A stretch of DNA of 64,000 nucleotides from Cycas panzhihuaensis (lineage: Eukaryota; Cycadophyta), in contig CM041465.1 of NCBI GenBank assembly GCA_023213395.1, positions 48,119,741-48,183,740 of the forward strand. Reading direction: 5' to 3'. The notes below the pieces were generated by a model. It saw only the letters and a program-made list of their open reading frames with translations. It was not told where the DNA came from and did not search any database. The position numbers and the translations under genes were made by a program. Positions 1 to 9,990 of this stretch are shown here, one piece after another; position 1 is the stretch's first letter; the number at the start of each line of letters is the position of its first letter.

Positions 1-1090
1 TCCGTCTTCATCTTCATCCAACATGGATGGATTGAACATGTTCAGATTTTTAACATTCACTATGGAATACATCTTCATAAATTCTAGAAGTTCAAGATGG
101 AAAGCATTTTCCCCAATCTTCTTCAAGATTGTAAAAGGACCATATCGTATAGACTTTAGCTTTTTGCCTTCACCTTGCAATCTTTTCTTACTGAAGTGCA
201 ACCAAACTCTATCTCCTTCCTTAAAGGAATGATTGGTTCTATGTGCATCATACTGCTATTTATATCTCTGTTGAGATTTTTGAAGCTATTCTTCAACTTG
301 TTGATGGATTTTTCTAATTCTTTCTAAGCATCTTTGTGCCTTTTCATCTCCTTCTTCCTCTTTTCCATTTCTTGCAGAAAGTTGAGTAGAAAGCTCTAGA
401 TCAAAAGGACTTGCAGGCAGAATTCCCAAACATACCTCAAATGGTGATTTCTGGGTTGAGCTATGGATAGCTCTATTGAATGCAAATTGCAAGTATGGGA
501 GACTTTCATCCCAAGTCTTAGGATGCTTGGCATTGTATCCTCATAATAGTTGTACCAGTGTCCTATTAACAACTTCAGTTTGACCGTCTATTTGAGGATG
601 AAAAGCCATGCTCATCTTTAGCTTTGCATCCATCATTTCCCAAAGTGTTTACCAAAAATCACTCAGAAATCTATTGTCTTGATCAGAAATGATTGAGTTG
701 GGAAGTCCAAAATACTTCCAAACATGTTGGAAAATTAATCTAGCCATGTCTTCTCCTATATGTGTCTTTTTACAGGGAGTCAACATCACTATTTTACTAA
801 ACTGATCAACAACTACAAACAAATAATCCATACCATTTTTGGTTCGTGGTAGTCCTCCCAGGAAATCCATGGAGATACTCTCCCACGGTCGTGACAGAAC
901 AAGAAGTGGAATGTACAATCTAAACTTCTTATTGGTTGACTTTGATGTGCTACATAATGTACACCCTCATACCATTGTAGTCACATCTTGCTATATATTT
1001 GGCTAATATATATATTACTACAAGTTTAGCAATGTCTTTCCCACTCCAAAGTGTCTTGCAGCTCGAGAGGTGTGAGCTTCTCTTACCCAC
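1..1090 (-). pseudogene. Ty3/gypsy integrase, decayed, 3' end off the edge
   Basis: The integrase would insert element cDNA into the genome. Reading minus from about 1090, there is a degraded zinc-binding region with HFGVGKTL, then the catalytic core: first Asp in SMDFLGGLP, second Asp in IISDQDNRF (649-918), Glu in GQTEVVNRTL (about 590). All three DDE residues are present. FAFNRAIHSSTQKSPFEV follows at 492-440. The C-terminal part has GDRVWLHFSKKRLQGEGKKL and an RYGPF (GPY/F) motif at 230-120. At least one stop is TGA in an LL(stop)GYNAKHP context near 540, where CGA-to-TGA would explain it. There are also frame changes near 640 and 920. It belongs to element A and is not functional. Confidence 0.88.
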
Positions 1091-1099
1091 TTCATTCGG

Positions 1100-2298
1100 T
1101 CTGCATGCTTTGGAATGCAAAGCTTGTCTTGCTTGAAAAGAAGGCTATCTTTCAGCTAGAAATCAACAACTACTTTTCCTTGTTGTAGCTACTCAAAGAT
1201 AGGCTTGAGTGCCTCATCTTTCCAGTACAAATCAACATATTCATTATGGCAGAAAGGTTGAAATTGCATAGCTACCAACAAACTAAAAATACCTTGTTGT
1301 TGAGGAGATCTAGATAGCAAGTTTACAATTTTATTCGTTGTTCCTTTCTTGTACTTAACCACGATGTGAAGCTACTGCAAATAGGACATCCACTTCATGT
1401 GCCTAGCTTGCTACAATTTGGACTGAGTCTGCAAGAATTGCAAAGGCTTATGGTTGGTATGGATGGCCACTTCTTTTTCCAACAAATATGGTCTTTAATG
1501 CTTCACTGCTTGGTGCAATGCATAGAGCTCCTTATCATAAGTTGGATAGTTTATGACAGCTCCATTAAATGTCTCTAAATGGAATGCTATCAGTTTTCCT
1601 TCTTGCTTCAATACTGCTCCCATGGCATAACTTGAAGCATCAGTCTCCAATTCAAATAGTTTCTGTAACGAGGGTAAAGCTAACACTGGTGCCTCATAAT
1701 TTTTCTGCTTTAAAAGCCTGAAAGCTGTTTCTTGTTCATTCTCCCAATGAAACTTTACATGTCCTCCTATTAATGCATGAAGAGGTGTTATAATTTGAGA
1801 GAATTTGAAAATAAATCTTCTTAAATATTGATATGTACCAATGAAACTTCTTACCTCTGTGGTTGTCTTCGGTGTGGGCCAATTGAGAATGACTTTAATC
1901 TTTACTCGGTCAATCTTCAATTCTCTTCCTCTAGCCATGAAACCTAAGAAGATGAGAGATTGCTCTCCAAACTTGCACTTCTTTAGATTTAGTTTCAACT
2001 GCTGCTCTTGGAGAACTTTGAGTACTTGCTTGACATGTTGGAGGTGCTCCTCCCATGTATGACTAAAAATTAGAATATCATTTAGATAAACAATTACAAA
2101 GTCATCAATGAAGGGTCTTAATACCTCATGCATCAAACTCATGAAGGTGGCAGGTGCATTGCATAGACCAAATGGCATCACCAACCATTCGAACAATCCT
2201 TGCTTTGATTTGAAGGCTATCTTCCAAGTATCCTCCTCTCGGATTCGAACCTGATGGTAGCCTGATTTCAGGTCCAATTTGCTAAAATATCTTGCCAA
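1100..2298 (-). pseudogene. Ty3/gypsy reverse transcriptase C-terminal part plus RNase H
   Basis: RT copies element RNA and RNase H removes it. The frame from 2298 opens with ARYFSKLDLKSGYHQVRI and continues through VMPFGLCNAPATF (fingers and palm) to VYLNDILIF at about 2090-2065. The active-site box, normally YxDD, reads YLND: the first Asp codon GAT is AAT. The sister copy H keeps YLDD. The RNase H part begins with FELETDASSYAMGAVL (about 1660) and NYPTYDKELYALHQAVKH, then loses its frame near 1495. NHKPLQFLQTQSKLQQARH can still be read downstream. A TAG at 2299-2301 separates this frame from the upstream half of RT, at a position where DQLQ is usual. Confidence 0.9.
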
Positions 2299-3291
2299 CT
2301 ACAACTGGTCCAACAAGTCATCTATCCGTGGTAAGGGATGTCTATTCTTTATGGTGATCCTGTTCAAAGCCCAGTAGTTAATGCACATTCTCCATCCTCT
2401 ATCTTTCTTTGGCACCAAAACAATAGGTGAACCACATGGGGAACAACTTGTCTTGATCACTTCTTGTTCCAAGAGTTCTTGAATCTGCCTCTTAATCTCT
2501 TCATTCTCTAAAACTGAGTTTTGGTAGAGACTAAGATTTGGTAAAGGTGAATCAGTAACCAGCTGGATTTTATGTTCAATTGCCCTTTTAGGGGGTAGCC
2601 CTTTTAGCTCTTGGAATACATCATTGTACCTATTCTTTAGGCCTTTAATCTGTTGCACTTGCTTCCTATCTAGTGCCTGTATTGAGGACCCTGCTTGCTC
2701 TTTTTCTTTCACCTTTAGCTTTATCATCAGTAGCACAAACTTCCTACAAGCATTAATTAATCTTTTTGCTTGTTGGGAAGATATGAGAGAGATCTTCTTT
2801 TGTGGCTTTGATGCATTAATTAGATATGATTTCCCATCCTTGATGAGTTGAATCTTTCTCAGCCTCCTATGATGAACTCCATCTCTATCATAGAGATATG
2901 GGCTACCAAACACAACTTGACAAACATCCAGAGGGATTACCTCACATTCAACTTCATCAATGAACCTTTCACATATTACAAATTTAAAATTATATTGGTG
3001 AGTAACCTGCAACTCTGAATCCTTTTTTAGCCATCCAAGAGGATATGGTTTTGGATGTGCATGCATTTTAAACCCCAGTTTCTTTACCAATCTTTCTGAG
3101 ATTAAATTCTTTTGGCTTCCTCCATTAAAGATGGCATCAACCATACTTTTCTTCACTTGGATTCTTACCATGAAGAGCTCCTCTCTAATTTCTAGATCAA
3201 CTTGCTGATGGTTATTTTTAGGCTCTGCATTAGCCATGAGCATCAAATTCTCATTAGCTTCTTCAATGCCATAAACATCTTTATCACCCAT
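2299..3291 (-). pseudogene. Ty3/gypsy aspartic protease and N-terminal RT
   Basis: One open frame of 330 residues. Residues about 35-160 are a retropepsin-like domain ([20 protein letters not shown], then [16 protein letters not shown] and VVFGSPYL). The usual DSG or DGG active site reads NGG, again through GAT to AAT. Residues about 215-330 are the RT N-terminus, including [33 protein letters not shown] and [18 protein letters not shown]. The frame ends at a single TAG within RIDDLLDQL(stop)LARYF, so only one nonsense change separates it from the rest of RT. The Met at 3291 is just the first ATG after an upstream break. In the element it would be part of a gag-pol polyprotein. Confidence 0.88.
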
Positions 3292-4340
3292 AGAGTTAAT
3301 TAAAGCTTTACCTTTAGTTTTAACTTTACCTTTTCCCTTGTTCTTGGGTCATTTCTCTGGGTGTAGGAACCAACAATCTTCTATGCTATGACCCACTCGC
3401 TTGCAATAAGTACAAGTGACTTTGATTTAGGTGGTATTAGCTTGTTTCTTCTTTCTAAAACCCTCAATGGGTTGTTGTCCAGCTTTACCTGGAAACCTCT
3501 TTCCTTTGGCAGGTTTGTTGCTACCTTCTTGAGGTGTAAATCTTTTCCTCTCAGCAAAAACCTTGTTCTTCTTTTCTATGGCAATTGCCTTCTTGCTAAC
3601 TTCATCGAGCGATTTAACTTCAAACAGTTGAAGTTATTGCTAAATATGCTAGTGCAACCCTCTAATATATTTCAGCATGATGTCTTTACCCAATAAAGAG
3701 ATGCCTAACACAACAACTTGCTTTTGAAATTTTGTTGTGTAGTCTTAGACATTTTGGCCTCTTTCCTATCAGTAATATTACCATTTAATCCTCTGTTGCT
3801 CTTCATACCTAATAGGATAGAATTACTTCTTTATGAGGATTTTAAATTGTTGCTAGGTAATTTCATTTACATTATGGGATTTAAGATATGCATTCCACCA
3901 AACTAATGCATACTTAGACAATTTTAACCTAGCAAAAGTAATTTTCTGCTGGTTTTTATACCCATAAATGGAAAAATATATTTCTAGTTGGTCTAACCAA
4001 CCATCTAACTTTTCGGCATCTAAAGTTCCATCATAGATAGACAGTTCAAGTTTTGCCTCTACCTTGAATGGATGTGTTATTACCATTGGATTGTCATCTT
4101 CTTCCTCTTCTTGTTGTTCTTCTACTAGCTCTTCATTTGTTTCCTCTTTCATTGGTTCATCTTCTTCCTTCTTTATGCCTTTCACTATTGAAGAAGAAGT
4201 TACAACTTATTGAGAGACTAGTTGCGCCACAAGCTAAGTTAGTCTGTCAAGGTTTTGCTCAATCTTCACGAACCTTTCCTCCATCTTTTACTCTAGCTCA
4301 GCCATCTTCCTTCGCTATCTACATTCTTTCTCAAGTGGTT
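3292..4340 (-). pseudogene. Ty3/gypsy gag with CCHC zinc knuckle, decayed
   Basis: Gag packages element RNA. The best segment is 4185-3853: an acidic Glu-rich N-terminus, then FKVEAKLELSIYDGTLDAEK, LDGWLDQLEIYFSIYGY and KITFARLKLSKYALVWW. These fit the retrotransposon gag family (pattern LDGWL..ME.YF...KI.FA...L...A..WW). Near 3415-3370, in another frame, lies an intact zinc knuckle CTYCKRVGHSIEDC followed by WFLHPEK. Between them are several stops and shifts. The equivalent gag in H lies at about 47850-47030. Confidence 0.85.
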
Positions 4341-4473
4341 CAGTTAAAGGTTCGCCAGTCAACAAATACTAAAATCTAGTTTTCATAAAAACTTTTCACA
4401 ACGAAAGTAAGAGGGTTTCTCTTTTCTTTTCTCTTTAAAAATCCCTAAATTCCTAAGGATTTCAAGAAAACTA

Positions 4474-4485
4474 GCTCTGATACCA
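4474..4485 (-). other. primer-binding site of element A (initiator Met-tRNA)
   Basis: The plus strand reads GCTCTGATACCA, the 3' end of plant initiator Met-tRNA; on the element strand this is TGGTATCAGAGC. It lies about 5 bases inside the LTR edge. All 12 bases match, so this is the unmutated reference for the decayed sites in B, D, X and H. Confidence 0.93.
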
Positions 4486-4490
4486 AATAT

Positions 4491-5640
4491 TTGATTCGAA
4501 TTTGAATGGAAAAGTAATGACTTAATCTAATTGAAATAAATCTAGAACAAATTTACAATAATATTACATTATTTTAAAGATATTCAAAATTTCTCTTACA
4601 AAATTTCTTATGTTTGTGCTATTTTGAGCATGAAAAAGGACTACTACAGTAAATTGGGAGAGAAGAACTGAGTGTTGGGTACTTTTTGGGCTACTACACA
4701 TTCTTTGGAACCACTGTTACTAAAGTTTGCAAGGAGTTTTGGTTGCTGATAACTAAAAGAATCATTTTCTAGGAGAAGAATTCTGTCGGCATCTCTTTCT
4801 TGGACTACTATGGCTACTATTTTCCTCCCTCGGCTGCAACTTCACTTTCTTGGGCTCCTTCACTATCCCCATGAATGGATTTGGGTGCTGCTTTATTGCT
4901 CCTTATGCACTTCCATTTTGTTTTCTCTCCTGCACAGAATTTTCCGTCTCAGAGCCATTCTTCCTTTCTGGGAAGTAATTTTTGAAGAACTTTTCTCGAA
5001 TGTCACTCCTTAGACTATGTCTATGGCTGTTGGCATCCTCTCTTTTCCTTTGTGAAGAGATCTCACTGCTTAAAAACCCCACAATATGCAGTTTTCTTTC
5101 TGTATCATTTTTTCTGTTTCGTAGTTCTTCAATGGATTCATAATGGCTAATGAAATCCTACTTAAATCCATGTAATTAGGAGGTTTTCCTCTTTAATCAT
5201 GTAGAGGACATATGATAAGAGATTCTCCTAAAATTCTGTGTGAAACAGACTTTGTTTTCCCTACCAAAATTACTGCCATTTTCTAAATTCCCTATTTTCT
5301 ATTTTTTGCAGTCCACGGAGTTGCACCTGCGATCGTGGGTTTTGCCTCGTCGATGAGGTTGCACCTGCAGTTCGCAAGGTTGCATCTCAGTAAGCAAGGT
5401 TGTGTCTTAGTCAGTAGGGTTATGCCTGTAGTCCATAAGGTTGCATCTCAGTTAGTAGGGTTATGCTTGTAGTCAGCAGGGTTACGCTTGCAGTCTGCAA
5501 GGTTATGTCTCAGTCAGTAGGGTTGTGTCTGCAGCCAGTAGGGATGCACTTCAATCAGTAGGGTTGCACCTACAAATTTTTTGGTTGCAGTTCATTGCAC
5601 TTGTAGACTAGTTGATCACTTAGTTGTAGTTACAGTTGCA
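4491..5640 (-). repeat. 5' LTR of element A
   Basis: It starts next to the primer site at about 4491 (TTGATTCGAATTTGAATGG). The same start is found beside the primer site of H at 48186 (TTGATCTAAATTTAAATGGG), which fixes the inner LTR edge for both. The LTR holds a pyrimidine-rich stretch (4780-5060) and ends with an approximately 21-bp minisatellite. The outer end is estimated from where LTR-like sequence gives way to copia integrase. No second LTR of A is in the window, so no duplication could be checked. The short open frame at 4810-5013 shows nothing recognisable. Confidence 0.65.
5315..5600. repeat. approximately 21-bp minisatellite in the LTR of A
   Basis: About a dozen imperfect units of the type AGGGTTGCACCTGCAGTCAGT follow one another. 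They alternate between GTTGCACCTGCAG-like and GTTGCATCTCAGT-like subtypes. Variants are mainly C/T and G/A. A weaker relic of the same kind (GTTGCACC / GTTATACC units) is in the LTR of H at about 48960-49100, so the array belongs to the LTR family. Confidence 0.8.
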
Positions 5641-5689
5641 CCTTTTAAAGATCTAAAAAATGGATCAGTAAGGCAACTTAAAAATTGAT

Positions 5690-6278
5690 TTTAATATATA
5701 TAAATATTATGATCCTATGTTAATCACTTCACTTAGAGATGAAAAATATCTCTTGACTTTCATTGATGACTATTTTAGGAAAATTTAGGTTTATCACTTA
5801 ATGGAGAGGTCTTAGGTGTTCCAGACATTTAAGAAGTTTAAAGCAAAAGTGGATAAAAAATAAAAGTGCTAAGGTCAAATAGTGAGGGAGAATTTACCTC
5901 TAAAACCTTTGTCTAATTTTTCAAGGGCCATGACATCAAACAATTCTCATCAGCTTATATTCATCAGTAAGATATGTTAGTTAAGTAAATAAATAAGATA
6001 TTAGTTGAAAAGGCCAAGATGTTGATGAAGGCCAAGAATCTCTTAGATATTTTTTGGGCAAAAGCAATTGGTATAATAACTTACTTTACAAATAGAAGTA
6101 TTACTAAAGTTATATGGGCTAAAACACCTAAAGAAGCATGGTCAGGTCATAAGCCTATAGTTAGCCATCTCAAGATCTTTGGAAGTATAGTGTATATACA
6201 AATTTTCAAAGATAAAAATCAAAAAGCTATTGATAGATGCTTAAAGGGCATTCTTATTAAGTACGAAGAAGAGATGAA
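5690..6278 (+). pseudogene. Ty1/copia integrase relic, left half (split by X)
   Basis: Copia integrase in broken frames. FLTFIDDYFRKI (about 5760) carries the first Asp. The last frame reads LLDIFWAKAIGIITYFTNRS, then TPKEAWSGHKPIVSHLKIFG and KAIDRCLKGILIKY, the usual copia integrase C-terminal block. It stops abruptly at 6278, where the LTR of X begins. The expected continuation (YKLIN...VVFKDDD) reappears in the same orientation at 16755, after X. The copia element was therefore present before X landed. Confidence 0.85.
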
Positions 6279-7384
6279 TGTTAGAAATTGAAAATGCAAT
6301 ACCTATAAAACATAATGGTAAGTTAAAAATATGATAATAAGCTCATAAAAAATGAAGCATATACAACAAATAAATACTAGATATTGGTGAATTGGCCAAA
6401 ACTTAAATTAGAAAGAATGATAGGGTACGACCTCATTGATTAATCTAGAGGTGGCACATATCTCTATGTGGCCCACAACCTCTAATATAAAATACAAATA
6501 AAGAGCTACTAATATCTATATGATGCAAAGTTCATTTACCAAAATGCATGGGTAACTAGCTCCTGCAACTGCCAATTGAGTAGAAACTTCTTTTACATAC
6601 ATGGTTCAATTGGCACTAGCAAGAGTAACTGTAAAGTGATCCCACACCATTCTTATATAGGAATGCAAGCAATCTTTAAATAAAAGAATGTCAAGTTTGC
6701 AAATAAATTAAATCATAATCTGTTATACTAATATAAGAAGCTATATATATCCATATAAAGAGAACGCCATCTACTGAAATATATGGGTCATTAGTAACTA
6801 CAATTGCTAGTTGAGTAAAAACTACCTTTGCATATATGGTTTAATTGGTGCCAACAAGAGTAGCTATAAAATGATCCGCCTCTTTCTTGCATGAGAATAC
6901 AAGTAGTCTTTAGAATAAAAAGTGTTAAGTCTATAAATAAGATGAATCACAATCTACTATAATAGTATAATGAGTAACTAATGTCCATATGAAGAGAACA
7001 CCATTTATTAGGATGCACCCATCACTAGCCGCTACAACTGCTAGTTGAATAAGATGTTCCTTTATGCACATGGTTCTATCAATGCTAGTAAGAGTAACTA
7101 TAAAAATGGTCCCACCCCTTTCTTATATGGGAAAGTAAGTGGTTTTAAAAGGGCTTTATGGCCTCAAATCACCTCATGGACTACAAATAACATGCCTCTT
7201 TGGCTTTAGATCATGCCACCATGGGCTTACATCATGCCCTTATGGGTAAAATAACCAACAATAATGTTAATACATGACTCAAAAGATATATGTGACTTAA
7301 TTATTACATGAATAACTCTCTCTCATAGAATAAAGTTTAAAATGAAATGGATTCTCTAGAGCTAAAAGATTAGACCTTAGTACA
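6279..7384 (-). repeat. 3' LTR of element X (left copy, long form)
   Basis: Starts TGTTAG and ends TACA just before the polypurine tract. The first 220 bases match the right LTR (16441-16690) closely. The middle is occupied by three approximately 232-bp tandem units, then short GGCTTTA/ATGCC repeats (7140-7250). The right copy lacks this middle part. Confidence 0.7.
6505..7160. repeat. three approximately 232-bp tandem units in the LTR of X
   Basis: Units start near 6508, 6740 and 6971. Each opens with AGCTACTAATATCTATATGA-like sequence, then has CTACAACTGCTAGTTGAGTA, CATGGTTCAATTGG, GCAAGAGTAACTATAAAATG and TTCTTATATGGGAA. The third unit is shorter. Differences are mostly transitions. Repeated units like this within an LTR often correspond to U3 promoter repeats; that role is an inference here. 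Confidence 0.8.
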
Positions 7385-7401
7385 TATTATCCCCCCCATT
7401 T
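7385..7401 (-). other. polypurine tract of element X
   Basis: On the minus strand the sequence is AAATGGGGGGGATAATA directly before the LTR start. The corresponding site in Y (51563-51582) also has a G-run next to AAAA or AAAT. It marks plus-strand priming and fixes the orientation of X. Confidence 0.75.
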
Positions 7402-7862
7402 GGGAAACATCATATCATGGAGCCTTAAAAATACGTAAATGTGCCCGAAGAAGTTAAAAAAAAAAAAGAAAAATTATAAACTTTTGACTTTGAATAGAAA
7501 TTTCTACATAAAAATAGCTCCAAATAATATTCAATGACCTGCTAAAAGAAAGACCTCTCTATTACAAATCCAACACAATAGATGAGATTAAAAAAGAAGT
7601 ATCTTAGCTCAAGTTATTAATGAAACAATGACAAAGAATCTATAAAAGATGAAAAACAGGGGTCATGTGGTACCTCCATATGACCTAGGGCTGAGGCACA
7701 AAGGAGCTAAGTAGACCTAAAATAATTATCTAATATAGTTAATTTTGGTTTTCTAAACACAAAAAATATAAGATCCTTTCAATAAAATTTAACATTTGCC
7801 ATAATTTTAAATAATAACATGCACCAAGCATTAAAATCTTAATAAAAAAGGAATATATATTA

Positions 7863-8075
7863 ACCCTATTAAGGGTATACACCATTTGCTTTATTTAGCC
7901 ACCATTGATACATCTGCGAGCGAGTGTCTTTATGTGCTGCCATGAATTTATAGGTCATCATGGATTTGTAGTGGGTGCCATTAATTAGGCTAGCTTAACA
8001 TCTATCACAATGACTCTCAAACAACTTCATTCTTTTCCTTTATAATTTATCTAAGTTCTTTATCAAGGTCTCTAA
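7863..8075 (-). pseudogene. clpC (fragment): ClpC ATPase fragment, downstream half (split by B)
   Basis: This continues the reading at 15660-15095 after removing copia element B and one copy of its 5-base duplication. The minus frame from 8075 reads RDLDKELR(stop)IIKEKNEVV(stop), which aligns with [20 protein letters not shown] of plant ClpC: Gln became TAA, Arg became TGA. Further on, DVSMVAK(stop)SKWCIPL aligns with EVDIQHIVSSWTGIPV, just before the second AAA domain. Homology fades after about 7863. Stops and at least one frameshift make it a pseudogene. The split was caused by B, so the ClpC piece predates B. Confidence 0.85.
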
Positions 8076-8438
8076 TGAAGGATGTAGAGGTGTAGAGAGG
8101 GACTACAATGGTGAGATCATCACGCTCTAGTTAACATAATCCTTTAAATATTTGGTAGTGTTAAAAAATACCAGGGAGGTATTCCCACCTCGTTTATAAG
8201 ATATTTTGGGGAGGCAGTAAGTGCCTCAACCTAACTTATATATTATCTAATATAAATTTAAATTAATATTAAAAAATATAATTAAAATCATAAACACATA
8301 CCTTAAGAATAGTGGGTCAGCATCTTGAAACTCTAGATGGATTGGTGTGCAACCCTAGGTGCCCTAAGGAGTCTCAAAGATGGATTTGAAGGGCCCTAGG
8401 TACACAACCTCATAGGAACATTGGGGTTTATCCCAACA
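8076..8438 (-). repeat. 3' LTR of element B
   Basis: 363 bases, TGAAGGATG...CCCAACA, matching 14738-15094. The segment GGAGGTATTCCCACC and the AACCTAACTT block are shared by both copies. Confidence 0.95.
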
Positions 8439-8450
8439 TTCTCCCCCATA
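8439..8450 (-). other. polypurine tract of element B
   Basis: The minus strand reads ATGGGGGAGAA directly followed by the LTR start TGTTGGG. Purine-only except one T. Confidence 0.88.
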
Positions 8451-9990
8451 ATACTCAATGTGAACAACTCCCAAACTTTCTCTGAATTTCTAGAATTTGA
8501 CTTTACCCAATACCTTTATAAATATATTTGTTGTTTGGTCTTCAGTGCTGTAATAGGCTAATATAATTTCTTTGACTTGTACTAGTTCTTGAATGAAATG
8601 GTATTGAGTCTTGATGTACTTTGTTCTGCCATGGAAGATTGGATTCTTTTCCATTTGGATGGTACTTTGATTGTCGTACCAAAATTTGGTGGGATCTTTT
8701 TGTTTAAGCTAGAAATCTTGTAGTAGTCTTCTCAACCAAAATGACTCATATGCACCTACTACTGCTATTTTGTATTCTGCCTCATCTATAGATAAGTAAA
8801 CTGTATTCTACTTCTTTATGCTCCATGCTATTACTACTGATTCCATACTGAATATATAACCTGTTGTAGATTTTCTGTCATCAACATCTCCTGCCTAATC
8901 CATATCTGTATAGCTAGTCAACTAAAAATTTATGGAAGCTTTGTAGTATAACCCATAATCTAGAGTTCCTTGGAGATATCGAAGGATTCTCTTAGCTTCT
9001 TACTAGTGAGAGGTCTTTGGATCTTGCATGAACCTAGATATAACACTAACTGAGTGTGTTATATCTGGTCAAGTGGATGTTAAATATATCAAACTACCAA
9101 TAAGATGTCTGTAGAGTGTTAGGTTAACTAAAGTAGAGTCATCTAATTTTAAAAGCTTGATTTCTGTTTTAGCTAGGGTTTCTAATGGTTTATAATCAAA
9201 CATCCTAAATTTTTGTAATAAGTCCAAAGTATATTTGCATTGGGAGATAAAAATTCCCTTCTTGTCTTGCTAAACTTCTAATCCTAGGAAGTAATGCATA
9301 AGTCCCAAATTTGTCATCTCAAATTCTTTACACATAACATCTTTAAATTGATGCAATGGGTGGGAATTATTTCCAATATATATAAGGTCATCTACATAAA
9401 GACCTATAATTAGGATTGAATTTCCATTGATGTGAATATACAGGTTAGGGTCTGCTTGAGATCTTTCAAATCCTTGATCTCTATAATATTTATCTATGTG
9501 AGAATACTAAGCCCTAGGTGTTTGTTTTAAACCATAGAGTGCCTTTTTCAATTTATACACTTTGGTCTCTTCCCCCCTAGCTTTAAAGCCTAGGGGTTAC
9601 ATGACATAGATGTCTTCTTTGATGTAGCCATTAAGGAAGGCACTTTTGACATCCATTTGGTAAAGTTTCTAACCTATTTGGGCTGCTAAGCTTGCCATCA
9701 TTCTAACGAATTCTATATGAGTAATAGGGGTAAAAGTTTTAATATAGTTAATGCCTTCTTTTTGAGTAAACCCCTTTGCAACCAACCTGGCCCTATACTT
9801 GTCAATAGAGTCATTTGAGTAAAACTTGGTCTTATAGACCCATTTTGTACCAATAGTCTTTTTCTTTGGATGTAAATCAACTGGCTCCTATGTGTCATTC
9901 TTAAAAATAGAGTTGTATTTATCTTCCATATATTTTTACCAATATTCATGTCGATTGGTCTTAACAAAGGTTTGAGGCTCATAAGTCTCT
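8451..9990 (-). pseudogene. Ty1/copia reverse transcriptase and RNase H of B
   Basis: The frame runs from about 9985 down to 8451. RT shows GTKWVYKTKF, YRARLVAKGFTQKEGINY, (stop)KLYQMDVKSAFLNGYI, YGLKQTPRA(stop)YSHID and an intact LYVDDLIYIGNNS active-site block, then MTNLGLMHYFLGLEV. RNase H follows: KRILRYLQGTLDYGLYY, DMD(stop)AGDVDDRKSTTGYIF, EAEYKIAVVGAYESFWLRRL, HFIQELVQVKEI. At least nine stops occur; most are TAG where copia proteins have Trp (WKLYQMDV, PRAWYS, SDWAGD) or Gln. The frame itself is largely continuous, so nonsense changes outnumber indels. Confidence 0.92.

Larger units (their letters stand above)
1..5640 (-). mobile_element. Ty3/gypsy LTR retrotransposon A, 3' end outside the window
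   Basis: Read on the minus strand, the order is 5' LTR, tRNA-Met primer site, gag with a CCHC knuckle, protease, reverse transcriptase, RNase H, integrase. Protease-RT-RNase H-integrase is the Ty3/gypsy order. The integrase C-terminal GPF region reaches base 1, so the 3' LTR lies left of the window. Coding regions are interrupted by a few stops, and two catalytic aspartates read as Asn, so the copy is dead. A diverged relative, H, lies at 46310-49120 with the same leader and LTR start. The outer LTR end near 5640 is approximate. Confidence 0.9.

Noticed and set aside
1366-2062. Plus-strand open frames over the RT/RNase H of A
   Set aside because: Mirror images of the well-supported minus-strand enzyme.
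4474-4485. Possible tRNA gene end (GCTCTGATACCA)
   Set aside because: Only the 3' end of Met-tRNA is present, with no cloverleaf before it. It sits at an LTR edge, so it is a primer-binding site. The same holds at 14724, 16429, 30784, 35653, 37394 and 48168.
4810-5013. 67-codon hydrophobic frame in the LTR of A (and counterparts at 48477-48843)
   Set aside because: Arises from a pyrimidine-rich LTR segment. The frame is not kept between A and H.
5315-5600. CRISPR-like array
   Set aside because: Units are contiguous, imperfect and without unique spacers, in a plant LTR.
6274-6278. Target-site duplication for X (ATGAA versus ATAAT at 16741)
   Set aside because: Two of five bases differ and the right LTR edge is uncertain, so it cannot be claimed.
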